Positions 16,933-25,890 of a stretch of 64,000 bases of DNA are shown here, in pieces. The number at the start of each line of letters is the position of its first letter. Position 1 is the stretch's first letter. The stretch is taken from positions 3,369,353 to 3,433,352 of the forward strand of contig JAOQNJ010000001.1 in the NCBI GenBank assembly GCA_025961275.1, given 5' to 3'. The translations under genes were made by a program, and so were the position numbers. The notes beneath the pieces were generated by a model. That model did not search any database. It was given only the letters and a program-made list of their open reading frames with translations, and was not told the DNA's origin. Source of the DNA: Providencia alcalifaciens (GTDB taxonomy: Bacteria; Pseudomonadota; Gammaproteobacteria; Enterobacterales; Enterobacteriaceae).

Positions 16933-17889
16933 TTACTGCCACGTGTACTTCACACCAAGTTGGCCGAGATAGAAAGTTTGACGGTTGTTCCCACCTCCAG
17001 TCATCCCCGCACTTTTTACTTTATCCCATGTACTTTGTTCAATCGCTAAGCCGCCCCATAATGTAACTTTTGGCGTTAAGTTATAGAAAACTTGTGTTCC
17101 AACACGGTAGCCATCTTTTACTTTCTGAGTTGTGCGTTGTTTAGCGTCATAGGTATGTTCGTGGAGGTAGTATCGGAAGTACGGCTGGATACTCCAACCC
17201 TGATTAATGGTGATAGGCAAGTAACCGCGGATTTGGCTCTGTTCGAATGTTTTATTAAAGTCTTTATCCCATACTATATCGCTGTACAGATAGAGCTTCG
17301 CAGTTGCAGAGTCATTGATTTTATACACGATACCGTGCTCGGCTTCCCACTCGTAGCCATGTGGTGCTTGAAAGTTATTCGTGTAATAAAATGCATCCCA
17401 AAAGTTAAATGCCCACTTATCATTGAAGTTATATGTACCGCTTGGCATCAACCAAAATAGGTTACTGGATGGACGTGCTTTCGTTCCCGGCGCTGAGTCG
17501 TTGGATTCTTTTCGATAGGTCATGTTCAGATTGAATTGCCCGCGATCACTGGAATACATTTTGCGAGTTGCGCCGATTTGAGTCCGGTTACGAATAAAAG
17601 AGTCTTTAGATGTAGAGAAATTGTGATTATAGCTTCTTAGTGATTCTTTGTGTTCAAGAAAGAAGCTCCATTTAGAGTCAGGATTGGACAGCGATAGTTG
17701 ACCGACCATGGTTGTTTTGTCGAAAACTTTACGACCGGTAGAGTTATGGTGCCCTTCAAATTTTTCCAATTCCATAAATACGTTAGATGAAATTCGCCAA
17801 TAGTCATTATTCGCTTTATCTACAGCCAATGCAGATGTAGCGAAACTAGTAGCAGTTATAAGCAATAAACCATTCAATGATGTTTTCAT
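16933..17889 (-). CDS. OmpG-family outer-membrane porin
   Basis: A 318-residue precursor with a signal peptide (MKTSLNGLLLITATSFATSALA). The rest is alternating beta-strand sequence with many aromatic residues, ending in the barrel-type terminus YLGQLGVKYTWQ. The segment 'SQIRGYLPITINQGWSIQPYFRYYL' resembles the corresponding strand pair of E. coli OmpG, a monomeric porin for sugars. It lies downstream of a secreted GH3 hexosaminidase on the same strand, 135 bases apart, with a strong hairpin in between. Together they suggest uptake and periplasmic trimming of a beta-linked amino-sugar oligosaccharide. Confidence 0.75.
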   Translation of the reverse strand: MKTSLNGLLLITATSFATSALAVDKANNDYWRISSNVFMELEKFEGHHNSTGRKVFDKTTMVGQLSLSNPDSKWSFFLEHKESLRSYNHNFSTSKDSFIRNRTQIGATRKMYSSDRGQFNLNMTYRKESNDSAPGTKARPSSNLFWLMPSGTYNFNDKWAFNFWDAFYYTNNFQAPHGYEWEAEHGIVYKINDSATAKLYLYSDIVWDKDFNKTFEQSQIRGYLPITINQGWSIQPYFRYYLHEHTYDAKQRTTQKVKDGYRVGTQVFYNLTPKVTLWGGLAIEQSTWDKVKSAGMTGGGNNRQTFYLGQLGVKYTWQ

Positions 17890-17968
17890 GATACCCCTTT
17901 AATTTTAATTATTGTTGCGCAATTGCTGTGTTTTTTACTGCATCACCCAAATTTTGGGTGTTAGAACC

Positions 17969-18000
17969 CAGTCTTTATCTCTAAATAGAGGTAAAGGCTG
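17969..18000 (-). terminator. Intercistronic hairpin between the GH3 and porin genes
   Basis: Two arms of 14 bases (17969-17982 and 17987-18000) pair with two G-T wobbles around an AAAT loop. There is no T-tract. It may set differential expression of the two genes rather than full termination. Confidence 0.5.
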
Positions 18001-18024
18001 TTTAATACCTGTGATAAAAATGAA

Positions 18025-19905
18025 TTAGCGAGTGGTGTTGTAAGTTTCACCATGTCCATAAGGGAATAGGACTTTGTTACCTTGCGGATTTTTTATTTTG
18101 ACGGGGAGTAACCCTTTTGGTGGGTTTAAGGGAAGCCCTTGACGATCAGTAAATAACGTACGTAATCCACTACGGATATTAGTTTCCAGCGAGTTACGGT
18201 TATTATTCGTGATATCAAAGCCAGTAATTCCATAGATTGCGAGGTTGGCTTTCACCCCGTTAAGGTAAGCAATATCGTATGGGTTACGTGATGAAATAAC
18301 GACCAATGGGATATTGGCATGGTGCGCTTCATCAATAATTAATTGGGCGTTTGCTGGATTATCTTTGAGATTGTAAGTCGTCAATAATACTAATTCTTGG
18401 CCTGTGAGCAGCAATTGAATATCTTTCTGGAGCAGTGTATTTTCACCAAGTTTGACTAGTGACGCTTGGCTTTCGATATTGACGCCTGTTTCTTTGGCAA
18501 TTTCATTTAAATGTTTTTGAATTAATGTGTTACGTAATTTTTCGTCAGAGATAATGAGCATTTTATTGTATAGCTTCAGCGGATAAGGCAATACGTTGTC
18601 ATTTTTGATTAGCGTGATGGCCTGTTCTGAAACCATATTTTCAATGTCTTTGTGGCTTTTCGAGGCGACTACCTGTAGAGCATTGTTTAGGTCGATAGGC
18701 TTTGCGGTGATCTGGTGTTGCAATTTTTTCAATACAACACGTTTTACTGATTCATTGATACGTTTTTTCAGCTCAGGATTTTTCTTCGCTTCATTTTCAA
18801 GATGCTTATACATTGCATCTAAGCGTGTCACCGCTTCACTGTCCCACATTTTGATTGGCATTAAGATGATATCAGAGCCTGCCAGTAATGATGTTTCAAC
18901 TGCCCAGTTCATATCAAAGTTATCCGCGATAGCGCCCATATCCATCGCATCTGTGACGATCAATCCGTCGTATTTCAATTCGTCGCGTAAAATATCGTGC
19001 AAAATGGGTTTTGATAATGTGGCCGGTGTTCCGACTTCTTTACCAGTAAATGTCTTGATTTTATTATTATCTAAAGTGGGAACAATGATGTGTGCAGTCA
19101 TTACTGCATCGGCACCGTGGCCTAATGCATATTGGAATGGCGGTAATTCTATTGAGCGCCAAGTTTTCGCATCAGAATTAACGACGGGAAGATCGACATG
19201 AGAATCGGTGGAGACATTGCCATGACCCGGGAAGTGTTTCAGGGAGGTCAATACGTTATATTTGTGGATCCCTTTGATGTAATTGGTTGATAGCTGTTCA
19301 ACAAGTTCTTTATTGTCGGAGTAGGCGCGTACCCCAATAATTGGGTTGTTTTGGTTATTGTTAACATCGACAACGGGGCCAAAGTTGATATTAAAGTCGA
19401 GGCTTGATAACTCATAGCCGTGGATCATACCCGTTAGTTCAGCTAAAGCTGGATTGCGGGTTGCTCCTAGTGCCATGTTACCTGGCATTTCAGTTCCAAC
19501 ACGTAAGCGGGTGACATAGCCGCCTTCTTGATCAGTACCAATAAATAGTGGCAAATTACTCCGGGAGGCTTGCAGTTGATTTATCAGTTCCACGGTTTGT
19601 GGTGTATCAATCAAGTTTTCACGAAATAGGATCACGGAACCCAAGTGATATTGATTAATGATTTTGGACACTTCGTCATTCATTGCTAGAAAAGGTGCTG
19701 GCTCACCTTTGTTGTCTTTATTCCAATACCTGAAATCCAACATAAACAGTTGGCCGATTTTTTCTGTATCAGACATATTGCTGATAATTTTATCGACCGA
19801 TTTTTGTTTATCTTTCCATAACGTATCTAGCTGGGATTGCGTAATTGGTTCAGCAAGCGACATTGCGCTTAATAGGCAGCCAGAGAGTAAGACAAGGTTT
19901 TTCAT
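18025..19905 (-). CDS. Secreted GH3 beta-N-acetylhexosaminidase (NagZ/YbbD-like, two-domain)
   Basis: A 626-residue glycoside hydrolase with a signal peptide (MKNLVLLSGCLLSAMSLA). The GH3 core shows the NagZ acid/base loop KHFPGHGNVSTDSH (about residues 223-236), 'GTDQEGGYVTRL' and the nucleophile region LIVTDAMDMGAI (Asp). This identifies the beta-N-acetylglucosaminidase branch. A second C-terminal domain of ~200 residues makes it like the secreted B. subtilis enzyme rather than cytosolic E. coli NagZ (~340 residues). Export to the periplasm and a neighbouring OmpG-like porin argue for oligosaccharide use, not cytosolic muropeptide recycling. Confidence 0.85.
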   Translation of the reverse strand: MKNLVLLSGCLLSAMSLAEPITQSQLDTLWKDKQKSVDKIISNMSDTEKIGQLFMLDFRYWNKDNKGEPAPFLAMNDEVSKIINQYHLGSVILFRENLIDTPQTVELINQLQASRSNLPLFIGTDQEGGYVTRLRVGTEMPGNMALGATRNPALAELTGMIHGYELSSLDFNINFGPVVDVNNNQNNPIIGVRAYSDNKELVEQLSTNYIKGIHKYNVLTSLKHFPGHGNVSTDSHVDLPVVNSDAKTWRSIELPPFQYALGHGADAVMTAHIIVPTLDNNKIKTFTGKEVGTPATLSKPILHDILRDELKYDGLIVTDAMDMGAIADNFDMNWAVETSLLAGSDIILMPIKMWDSEAVTRLDAMYKHLENEAKKNPELKKRINESVKRVVLKKLQHQITAKPIDLNNALQVVASKSHKDIENMVSEQAITLIKNDNVLPYPLKLYNKMLIISDEKLRNTLIQKHLNEIAKETGVNIESQASLVKLGENTLLQKDIQLLLTGQELVLLTTYNLKDNPANAQLIIDEAHHANIPLVVISSRNPYDIAYLNGVKANLAIYGITGFDITNNNRNSLETNIRSGLRTLFTDRQGLPLNPPKGLLPVKIKNPQGNKVLFPYGHGETYNTTR

Positions 19906-20661
19906 TAGATGATTCCAGAGTTATTTTTCATATGATATTAAGTACGATTAATCATTTATAATGTGAGATGGGTCACTGTTAAGATTATTCTTAATCATTG
20001 GGGGTGGGAATAGTTTATCAATTTTAAATTGGAATAATAAATAGCAAGCTATTGATATTAATCTAAAATTTATTATGGAATAATTAGTGTCGCACTGGAA
20101 TAATATGTACGTGAAATTACTTAGTTGTGTGATCTGCATCTTAAAATGGATTAAATGATTTAATCACCTGAATTATTCTGTATGTGTTGAATTATCATTC
20201 GAAATAAGTCAGTAAACAAAATTTAACTATCAAATTAGAGATAAAATCCAGTGATTAATAAAAAAATAGGTTAATAAATCAAACGACTTATTTATTAAAA
20301 TAAATTAACATGATTTTGATAAAACACTGAGGATATAAAATTTAATCTGAAGTAAATAATTTTCGTTAGAATTTTTAGCTATTGATAATTAACAATGCGA
20401 TATGATTGTCTATTAAAGGTTTTACAAAGTTTTTTCAGGTCAGGCTAGTTGCTAGTTTATAGATCATTTATCTGCATATCTGCAGTGAAAGGGAAATCTG
20501 GTATGCCGATATTAATATCGTTAGTAAGGCACAGATGTCGTGCTGTTTTGCTGAAGAATAGCGTGGCTATGTAGCGTCGTGACTAGTGTGAGTTAGGGTG
20601 GGCAACAAAGCTGTAACTTGCAGTATGGCGGGGATATTTTTAATTCTGCTGATAAATAAGA
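19906..20661. other. Long AT-rich intergenic region
   Basis: About 750 bases with no credible gene on either strand. It contains the promoter of the GH3 gene at its left and trails into the tpiA 3' region. I see no clear repeat or operator. Confidence 0.5.
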
Positions 20662-20702
20662 ACTGCACCTTAATCAGTTGATATCAACGTTTAGGGTGCA
20701 GT
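20662..20702 (-). terminator. Hairpin after tpiA
   Basis: ACTGCACC (20662-20669) pairs with GGTGCAGT (20695-20702). The loop contains the 12-bp palindrome GTTGATATCAAC (20678-20689). It is placed 37 bases after the tpiA stop. Confidence 0.6.
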
Positions 20703-20739
20703 GAAGTACTAGCGGTTATTAATTGCAAACGCTAATAAA

Positions 20740-21510
20740 TTATTTTGCTTTTTTAGCTTCTGCTGCCGCTTTTACGATAACCGCAAATGCGTCTGCTTTT
20801 AGTGAAGCGCCACCAACAAGAGCACCATCGATGTCTGGTTGAGTGAATAACTCAGCTGCATTGCTTGCATTCACAGAACCACCGTACTGAATGATAACTT
20901 GTGCAGCGACAGCTGCATCTTTCTTCGCAACATGGTCACGAATAAACTTATGAATTGCTTGTGCTTGTGCTGGAGTTGCTGATTTACCCGTACCGATAGC
21001 CCAAATTGGCTCATAAGCAATAACAGCACCTTGGAATGCTTCAGCACCTAATGTGTTGAGAACCGCATCAATTTGGCGTGCACAGACTTCTTCTGTTTTA
21101 CCCGCTTCGTTTTCAGCTTCGGTTTCACCAATACACAGAACTGGAATTAAACCTTGTTCTTTCAATACAGCGAATTTTTTAGCGACAAACTCATCACTTT
21201 CGTTGTGGTAGGTACGGCGCTCTGAGTGGCCGATAATGATATATTTTGCACCAACATCTTTCAGCATTTCTGCAGATGTTTCACCAGTGAATGCGCCGGA
21301 AAGGTTCACATCAACATTTTGTGCACCTAACGCGATACGGCTACCCGCAAGGGCATGCTTAGCTTGGCTCAGATAGATAGCCGGTGGTGCAATTGCAACG
21401 TCACAGCCATCAACACTGCTAAGTTCATTACGCAGACCCGCGATCAGGTCATTGACCATAAGAGTGCTGCCGTTCAGTTTCCAGTTACCCATTACCAATG
21501 GATGTCGCAT
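20740..21510 (-). CDS. tpiA: Triosephosphate isomerase
   Basis: Interconverts dihydroxyacetone phosphate and glyceraldehyde 3-phosphate in glycolysis. The start at 21510 is chosen because GGAGG stands just upstream and the product then begins [15 protein letters not shown] as in E. coli. Visible catalytic residues are Lys and Asn of GNWKLNG, His of IIGHSERRT, and Glu of [12 protein letters not shown]; the phosphate-binding YGGSVNASN and LVGGASL are intact. Length is 256 residues. The longer frame to 21549 has no support. Confidence 0.98.
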   Translation of the reverse strand: MRHPLVMGNWKLNGSTLMVNDLIAGLRNELSSVDGCDVAIAPPAIYLSQAKHALAGSRIALGAQNVDVNLSGAFTGETSAEMLKDVGAKYIIIGHSERRTYHNESDEFVAKKFAVLKEQGLIPVLCIGETEAENEAGKTEEVCARQIDAVLNTLGAEAFQGAVIAYEPIWAIGTGKSATPAQAQAIHKFIRDHVAKKDAAVAAQVIIQYGGSVNASNAAELFTQPDIDGALVGGASLKADAFAVIVKAAAEAKKAK

Positions 21511-21756
21511 GTTGTTTCCTCCAACCAGAGAGTTTGAATGATTAATCAATGAATGACTCGTCGCGGTTTTAAATTTCGCGCCACGAGAAAATAATCTTGT
21601 TGTTACTCATCCTAAAAATCTTAGTGTGAGCCTAAGAACCTATCCCATTAGGTTATTTCTACACATCGTTTTGAATTTGGGCAGGAATAAAACACTCACG
21701 TTCAGCACGTGTTTCGATTTTTTTATACTGCCTGTATTCAAACTGAATTCAATAAT

Positions 21757-21881
21757 TATACCCGTTATACCTCAAGTCGACGTTGATTGTGCTCAACGAC
21801 TTGAGTCACCATGTTTACCATAGCGGTAAGGCGAATCGAGCAACTCGTCTACCTGTACTTTGAATTACTTTGGATATAAGA
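21757..21881. repeat. ERIC-like repeat
   Basis: Starts 'TATACCCGTTATACCTCAAG' and ends 'TTGAATTACTTTGGATATA', about 125 bases, with a diverged centre. It lies in the 463-base gap between the divergent end of yiiQ and the tpiA start, which otherwise holds only the tpiA promoter. Confidence 0.6.
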
Positions 21882-21973
21882 CCTATTCGGATAGGCTTTA
21901 AGTATAAAGACAATACTTAACAATAGCTTTGCTTTTTATCACGCAGATGACTATTGCTGTGATCATGATCCGC

Positions 21974-22588
21974 TTAAGGCGTTTCTGTTTCTAGCTTAAT
22001 CGGTTCAACAGCAAAAGTAAGCACATTATTATCACTTTTTACTAAAATATAGCGTAGTACACCTGAACGTGCTTCCTCCACCAGAGTAGGATTTTTATCT
22101 GCCATAAATTTATTAATCTCTGCAGTGAGTTCTGGGGCATTATCTAAAGAGTTAGTTGGGTCAAATTGCTTAATAAAAGCAATGATATAGCTTTCGATTA
22201 GTTCTCTATCGGTTTTGTTGTCAGTGGTATCGTCAGTTGGCAATAGGGTGATTTGTAGGCTTTTAATTTTTTCACTGCCACGTTCAAGCACTGCGGAAGA
22301 ATAAATGTGTGGATTGATACGAGAGGCCGCGCGAATATAAGGCGCAGAAATATCTTGGCTCGCAATCACTTTAAACTCATGTAATGGTAACTCTGGATTA
22401 GCTTGGTTAAATTGGTTACGTAATTGCGGGATTGTTAAGTCAAAAGAGGGCGCATCGGGCGCCAAATAAGCAACCTCAAAATTCGTATCAGGTAGTGTTG
22501 GTATTTTTTGTGCGAATGTCATTTGTGGCAAACTAAGCACAAAAACGGTTATGATGACGTGAATTGAACGGAGTGCAGGCTGTTTCAT
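21974..22588 (-). CDS. yiiQ: DUF1454 periplasmic protein YiiQ
   Basis: A 204-residue exported protein of unknown function. A signal peptide is visible (IHVIITVFVLSLPQMTFA, cleavage near residue 26). The mature part has the family-like 'APDAPSFDLTIPQLRNQFN' near its start and 'YIRAASRINPHIYSSAVLERGSEKIKS' in the middle. Position next to tpiA and divergent from yiiR copies E. coli. No catalytic motif is visible. Confidence 0.85.
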   Translation of the reverse strand: MKQPALRSIHVIITVFVLSLPQMTFAQKIPTLPDTNFEVAYLAPDAPSFDLTIPQLRNQFNQANPELPLHEFKVIASQDISAPYIRAASRINPHIYSSAVLERGSEKIKSLQITLLPTDDTTDNKTDRELIESYIIAFIKQFDPTNSLDNAPELTAEINKFMADKNPTLVEEARSGVLRYILVKSDNNVLTFAVEPIKLETETP

Positions 22589-22641
22589 TTGTTTTTGCCA
22601 CTCATTTTATGGTTTCCAATATTGTATCAGGATCTGATGTA

Positions 22642-23064
22642 ATGACATTACAACAATGGGCTTTCTCCTTCAAAGGTCGAATCGGTCGTCGGCCATTTTG
22701 GGCAGGTGTCGCATCATGTTTTATATTAATGACGGTCATCGTGCTATTTCAAAATGCATTTGCATTCCCTGATGCTGTCGTGATTATACTGTTTCTTTTA
22801 TTGCTGTACCCACTCGCTGCGGTATTTACTAAACGCTTGCATGACAGAGGAAAGCCGGGAGGCTGGTTTGCATTAGTCATCCTTGCATTTGCACTCTTTT
22901 CTATCGATGTCAGCGAATTAGCCGCTGTCTGGCAGTGGGGGATTGGGCGTTTTTTACCTCTGCTGATCACCATGATTATGTTATTGGATTGTGGTGTTTT
23001 TCTAGGGATGGATTCTGAAAATCAGTATGGCGATAAAACACAATCTGTTGATTATCTCTCCTGA
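22642..23064 (+). CDS. yiiR: DUF805 inner-membrane protein YiiR
   Basis: A 140-residue membrane protein. The start at 22642 is preferred because AGGA is nine bases upstream and the product then opens MTLQQWAFSFKGRIGRRPFW, the conserved DUF805 opening. Three to four hydrophobic segments follow, with the family motif KRLHDRGKPGGW between them. The C-terminal 'GIGRFLPLLITMIMLLDCGVFLG' also fits YiiR. Function is unknown. The longer frame from 22564 would run into the yiiQ 5' region and lacks a ribosome site. Confidence 0.88.
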   Translation: MTLQQWAFSFKGRIGRRPFWAGVASCFILMTVIVLFQNAFAFPDAVVIILFLLLLYPLAAVFTKRLHDRGKPGGWFALVILAFALFSIDVSELAAVWQWGIGRFLPLLITMIMLLDCGVFLGMDSENQYGDKTQSVDYLS

Positions 23065-23122
23065 TCCCTTTGCTGAGTACTTCCAATCCAGGCAGTTACT
23101 TGAAGCTGATACTCAAAATAAC

Positions 23123-23152
23123 TCGAGTCACATAGATAACGATGTGACTCGA
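23123..23152. terminator. Palindrome between convergent yiiR and fpr
   Basis: TCGAGTCACAT (23123-23133) and ATGTGACTCGA (23142-23152) make a perfect 11-bp stem with an 8-base loop. It lies between two convergent genes, so it probably ends transcription from both sides, though no T-tract is present. Confidence 0.5.
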
Positions 23153-23194
23153 ATTGCTGAATATCATCCACAACGATACGGATTGAAGTTGTGG

Positions 23195-23941
23195 TTACCA
23201 ATACTGTTCGCTACTGATATGGCCCGGTTTACGGCGTAAGTGCTTATTCATGTCGCGCGTATTTTTCAGCATATCACGAGTATCTTTGACCATTTCAGGA
23301 TTGCCGCACAACATGACATGGCTGGTGGCAGCATCCAAGGAAATTCCTGCTGCCTGCTCAAGTGCTTTGCTTTCAATTAATGCAGGCACTCTGCCATATA
23401 AAGAGCCTTCACATTGTTCGCGGCTGACAACGGTAATAAGACGCACTTTTTCAGGATAACGTTTAGATAATTCTTCCATCAAGGGTAAGTAGCTGAGATC
23501 TCTTTGATAGCGAACAGCATGCAAAAGAATAATCTTTTCAAATCGTTCCAACCCTTTTCCTTCTTGCAAGATGGCAAGGAACGGGCCGATCGCAGTACCA
23601 GTCGAGAGCATCCATAAATTTTGGCATTCGGGTATTTCATCTAAAATAAAGAAACCTGCGGCTTCGTCGGTGATTTGTAATGTGTCCCCTGAGCCTAATT
23701 GAGCTAATTTTGGGCTCAGTTTGCCATTAGGAACAATTACAAAGTAAAACTCAAGACGATCATCACTCGGCGCATTGACATAAGAGTAAGCACGTTGCAC
23801 GCGTTCCCCTTCAATTTCTAATGCGAGTTTTGCGTACTGGCCGGCGATAAAAGGCTTAATGGGGGCTTTTATCACGAGGCTGAATAAGGATTCTGTCCAA
23901 AACTTTGCTTCGATAACCGTTCCTGTGACCCAATTTGCCAT
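23195..23941 (-). CDS. fpr: Ferredoxin/flavodoxin-NADP+ reductase
   Basis: FAD enzyme that passes electrons between NADPH and flavodoxin or ferredoxin in the cytosol. The 248-residue length is identical to E. coli Fpr and the chain is collinear with it. The FAD-binding 'RVQRAYSYVNAP' is present, as are the NADP-binding 'LSTGTAIGPFLAIL', 'HVMLCGNPEMV' and the C-terminal 'KHLRRKPGHISSEQYW' whose terminal Trp stacks on the flavin. It is divergent from emrD. Confidence 0.97.
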   Translation of the reverse strand: MANWVTGTVIEAKFWTESLFSLVIKAPIKPFIAGQYAKLALEIEGERVQRAYSYVNAPSDDRLEFYFVIVPNGKLSPKLAQLGSGDTLQITDEAAGFFILDEIPECQNLWMLSTGTAIGPFLAILQEGKGLERFEKIILLHAVRYQRDLSYLPLMEELSKRYPEKVRLITVVSREQCEGSLYGRVPALIESKALEQAAGISLDAATSHVMLCGNPEMVKDTRDMLKNTRDMNKHLRRKPGHISSEQYW

Positions 23942-24307
23942 ACATATTTCCCTCTGAAATTTTTCAAATCTACCTGCTTATCAGCGTTTAATACTAATTC
24001 AGTTCACTATTTGCGCTTATCGATAATGTGTCCTAGAGGATTGTTCTTTAAAATAGATGATGGGTGAATTTAACGTACAGTTTTATTGCCAATATTGGCG
24101 AATATTACTGACAATGGCTGATTAATTAAAATGCTGTCCTATCTCGAAAAAAAATTTAGTTTTGTTATCTTAGTCGCTCAGTAGGCATTGGTTGTTTTAT
24201 TAATGGCAACAGCTCCTAATGCCCCAAAATTCAACCGTCATGTTATGAGTGTTTAATTACATGGCTGGACGGTGCATTTCGTAATGACAAATTAATTTGA
24301 GAATAAA
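23942..24307. promoter_or_regulatory. Divergent promoter region fpr / emrD
   Basis: 366 bases between the two start codons without an ORF. It must contain both promoters. I cannot assign a specific operator with confidence. Confidence 0.4.
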
Positions 24308-25492
24308 ATGAGAAAACTGGAAAACGTCAATGTGATCATTATGCTAATAGCATTGGCGGCAGTCGGGCAAATGACACAGACTGTCTATGTACCTGTTATT
24401 GCAGATATTGCGGTGTATTTTGGTGAACCTTCAGGTTCTGTGCAACGCGTTATGGCGGCCTACTTGTTTACCTACGGATTTTCTCAGCTGATTTATGGAC
24501 CATTATCTGATCGAATTGGTCGCCGCCCGGTTATTCTGGCCGGAATGCTGATCTTTTTACTCTCAACAACTCTCGCTATTTTTGCCCCGACACTTAATAC
24601 GTTAGTTTTGGCGAGTGGTTTACAAGGATTAGGTACTGGGGTGGCAGGGGTGATGGTACGTACTATGCCACGTGACCTCTTTAAAGGGACTGAATTGCGT
24701 TATGCAAATAGCATACTTAACATGGGGGTTTTGGTTAGCCCACTGCTTGCTCCTATGTTTGGTGGTGTATTAGCCTTTTTTTGGGGCTGGCATGCATGTT
24801 ATGTTTTTCTCTTTGTTCTTGGTGCCTCTGTATTACTGAGTATGTATCGTTGGTTACCTGAAACGTGTCCAGTTTCACCTGAAAAACACAAAATGCTGGC
24901 TTCGTATCGCCAACTGCTATCAAACGGCGCTTTTATTTCGTATTTAATGATGCTTATCGGTGCTTTAGCGGGTATTGCCATCTTTGAAGCCAGTAGCGGT
25001 GTTTTGATGGGTGGTGTCCTCGGCTTTAATAGTATTTCTGTGAGCTTTTTATTTATTATTCCTATTCCTGCGGCTTTTTTTGGCGCTTGGTATGCAGGAC
25101 GCGATGGTAAAAGTTTTTATACTTTGATGTGGCACTCGGTGATTTGCTGTTTAATCGCTGGGCTGATGATGTGGATCCCAAGTTGGTTTGGGGTGATGAA
25201 TATTTGGACATTGTTAGTACCTGCCTCTGTATTTTTCTTTGGTGCGGGAATGCTATTTCCACTTGCGACCACGGGTGCGATGGAACCTTTCCCGTATTTA
25301 GCCGGTGCAGCTGGTGCATTAGTCGGTGGTTTACAAAATGTTGGCTCGGGTATGGCAACTTGGGTTTCCGCTTTGCTACCGCAAAATGGACAGTTTAGCT
25401 TGGGGCTGTTGATGTTCCTTATGTCTATATTAGTTCTATTGTGTTGGTTACCACTTTCCCATCGAATGGATAGAACCGAACATACCATTTAG
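24308..25492 (+). CDS. emrD: MFS multidrug efflux protein EmrD
   Basis: A 394-residue inner-membrane drug/proton antiporter with 12 predicted helices. The MFS motif between helices 2 and 3 reads YGPLSDRIGRRPVILAG. The N-terminal 'VNVIIMLIALAAVGQMTQTVYVPVIADIA' closely matches E. coli EmrD, whose length is also 394. The gene is preceded by a free-standing promoter region and followed by a strong terminator, so it is monocistronic. Confidence 0.93.
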   Translation: MRKLENVNVIIMLIALAAVGQMTQTVYVPVIADIAVYFGEPSGSVQRVMAAYLFTYGFSQLIYGPLSDRIGRRPVILAGMLIFLLSTTLAIFAPTLNTLVLASGLQGLGTGVAGVMVRTMPRDLFKGTELRYANSILNMGVLVSPLLAPMFGGVLAFFWGWHACYVFLFVLGASVLLSMYRWLPETCPVSPEKHKMLASYRQLLSNGAFISYLMMLIGALAGIAIFEASSGVLMGGVLGFNSISVSFLFIIPIPAAFFGAWYAGRDGKSFYTLMWHSVICCLIAGLMMWIPSWFGVMNIWTLLVPASVFFFGAGMLFPLATTGAMEPFPYLAGAAGALVGGLQNVGSGMATWVSALLPQNGQFSLGLLMFLMSILVLLCWLPLSHRMDRTEHTI

Positions 25493-25501
25493 TGAATAGT
25501 C

Positions 25502-25529
25502 TGAGGTGATATTGTGTCACCTCATTTTT
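25502..25529 (+). terminator. emrD terminator
   Basis: TGAGGTGA, loop TATTGTG, TCACCTCA, then five T. Confidence 0.88.
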
Positions 25530-25890
25530 ATGGTTTCTTCAAACGTTATACATTTGTCGTATTATTGCGAGAATTCGAGTGAAATTATCGCCGTTGTGAG
25601 TCATGGCTTCTCTTCTTTTTACTCTATTAGCAGCTCTAATCTGCTAGTAAACATCCTTTCTTCGATGATTTCACAGCACTTTACAGCGATATTTACGTGT
25701 TGATACTCAGTGGCATTGACAATTATATAGCACATGCAATTATTTCTTCCGCATACTCACGGCTAAGTCTTTATAAGTTATGTGGATCATACGTATGAAT
25801 TTTCCCATGAGTAGCATTATTGGAAGAGCCAATTTTTGCTGTCCACCTCGACTTAAGGTAGTTTTTCGAATCGAATAAAAGAGAAAATTT

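Noticed and set aside
22564-22641. Longer start for yiiR at 22564
   Set aside because: It overlaps the yiiQ 5' end on the opposite strand, lacks a ribosome site, and the conserved family start MTLQQW begins at 22642.
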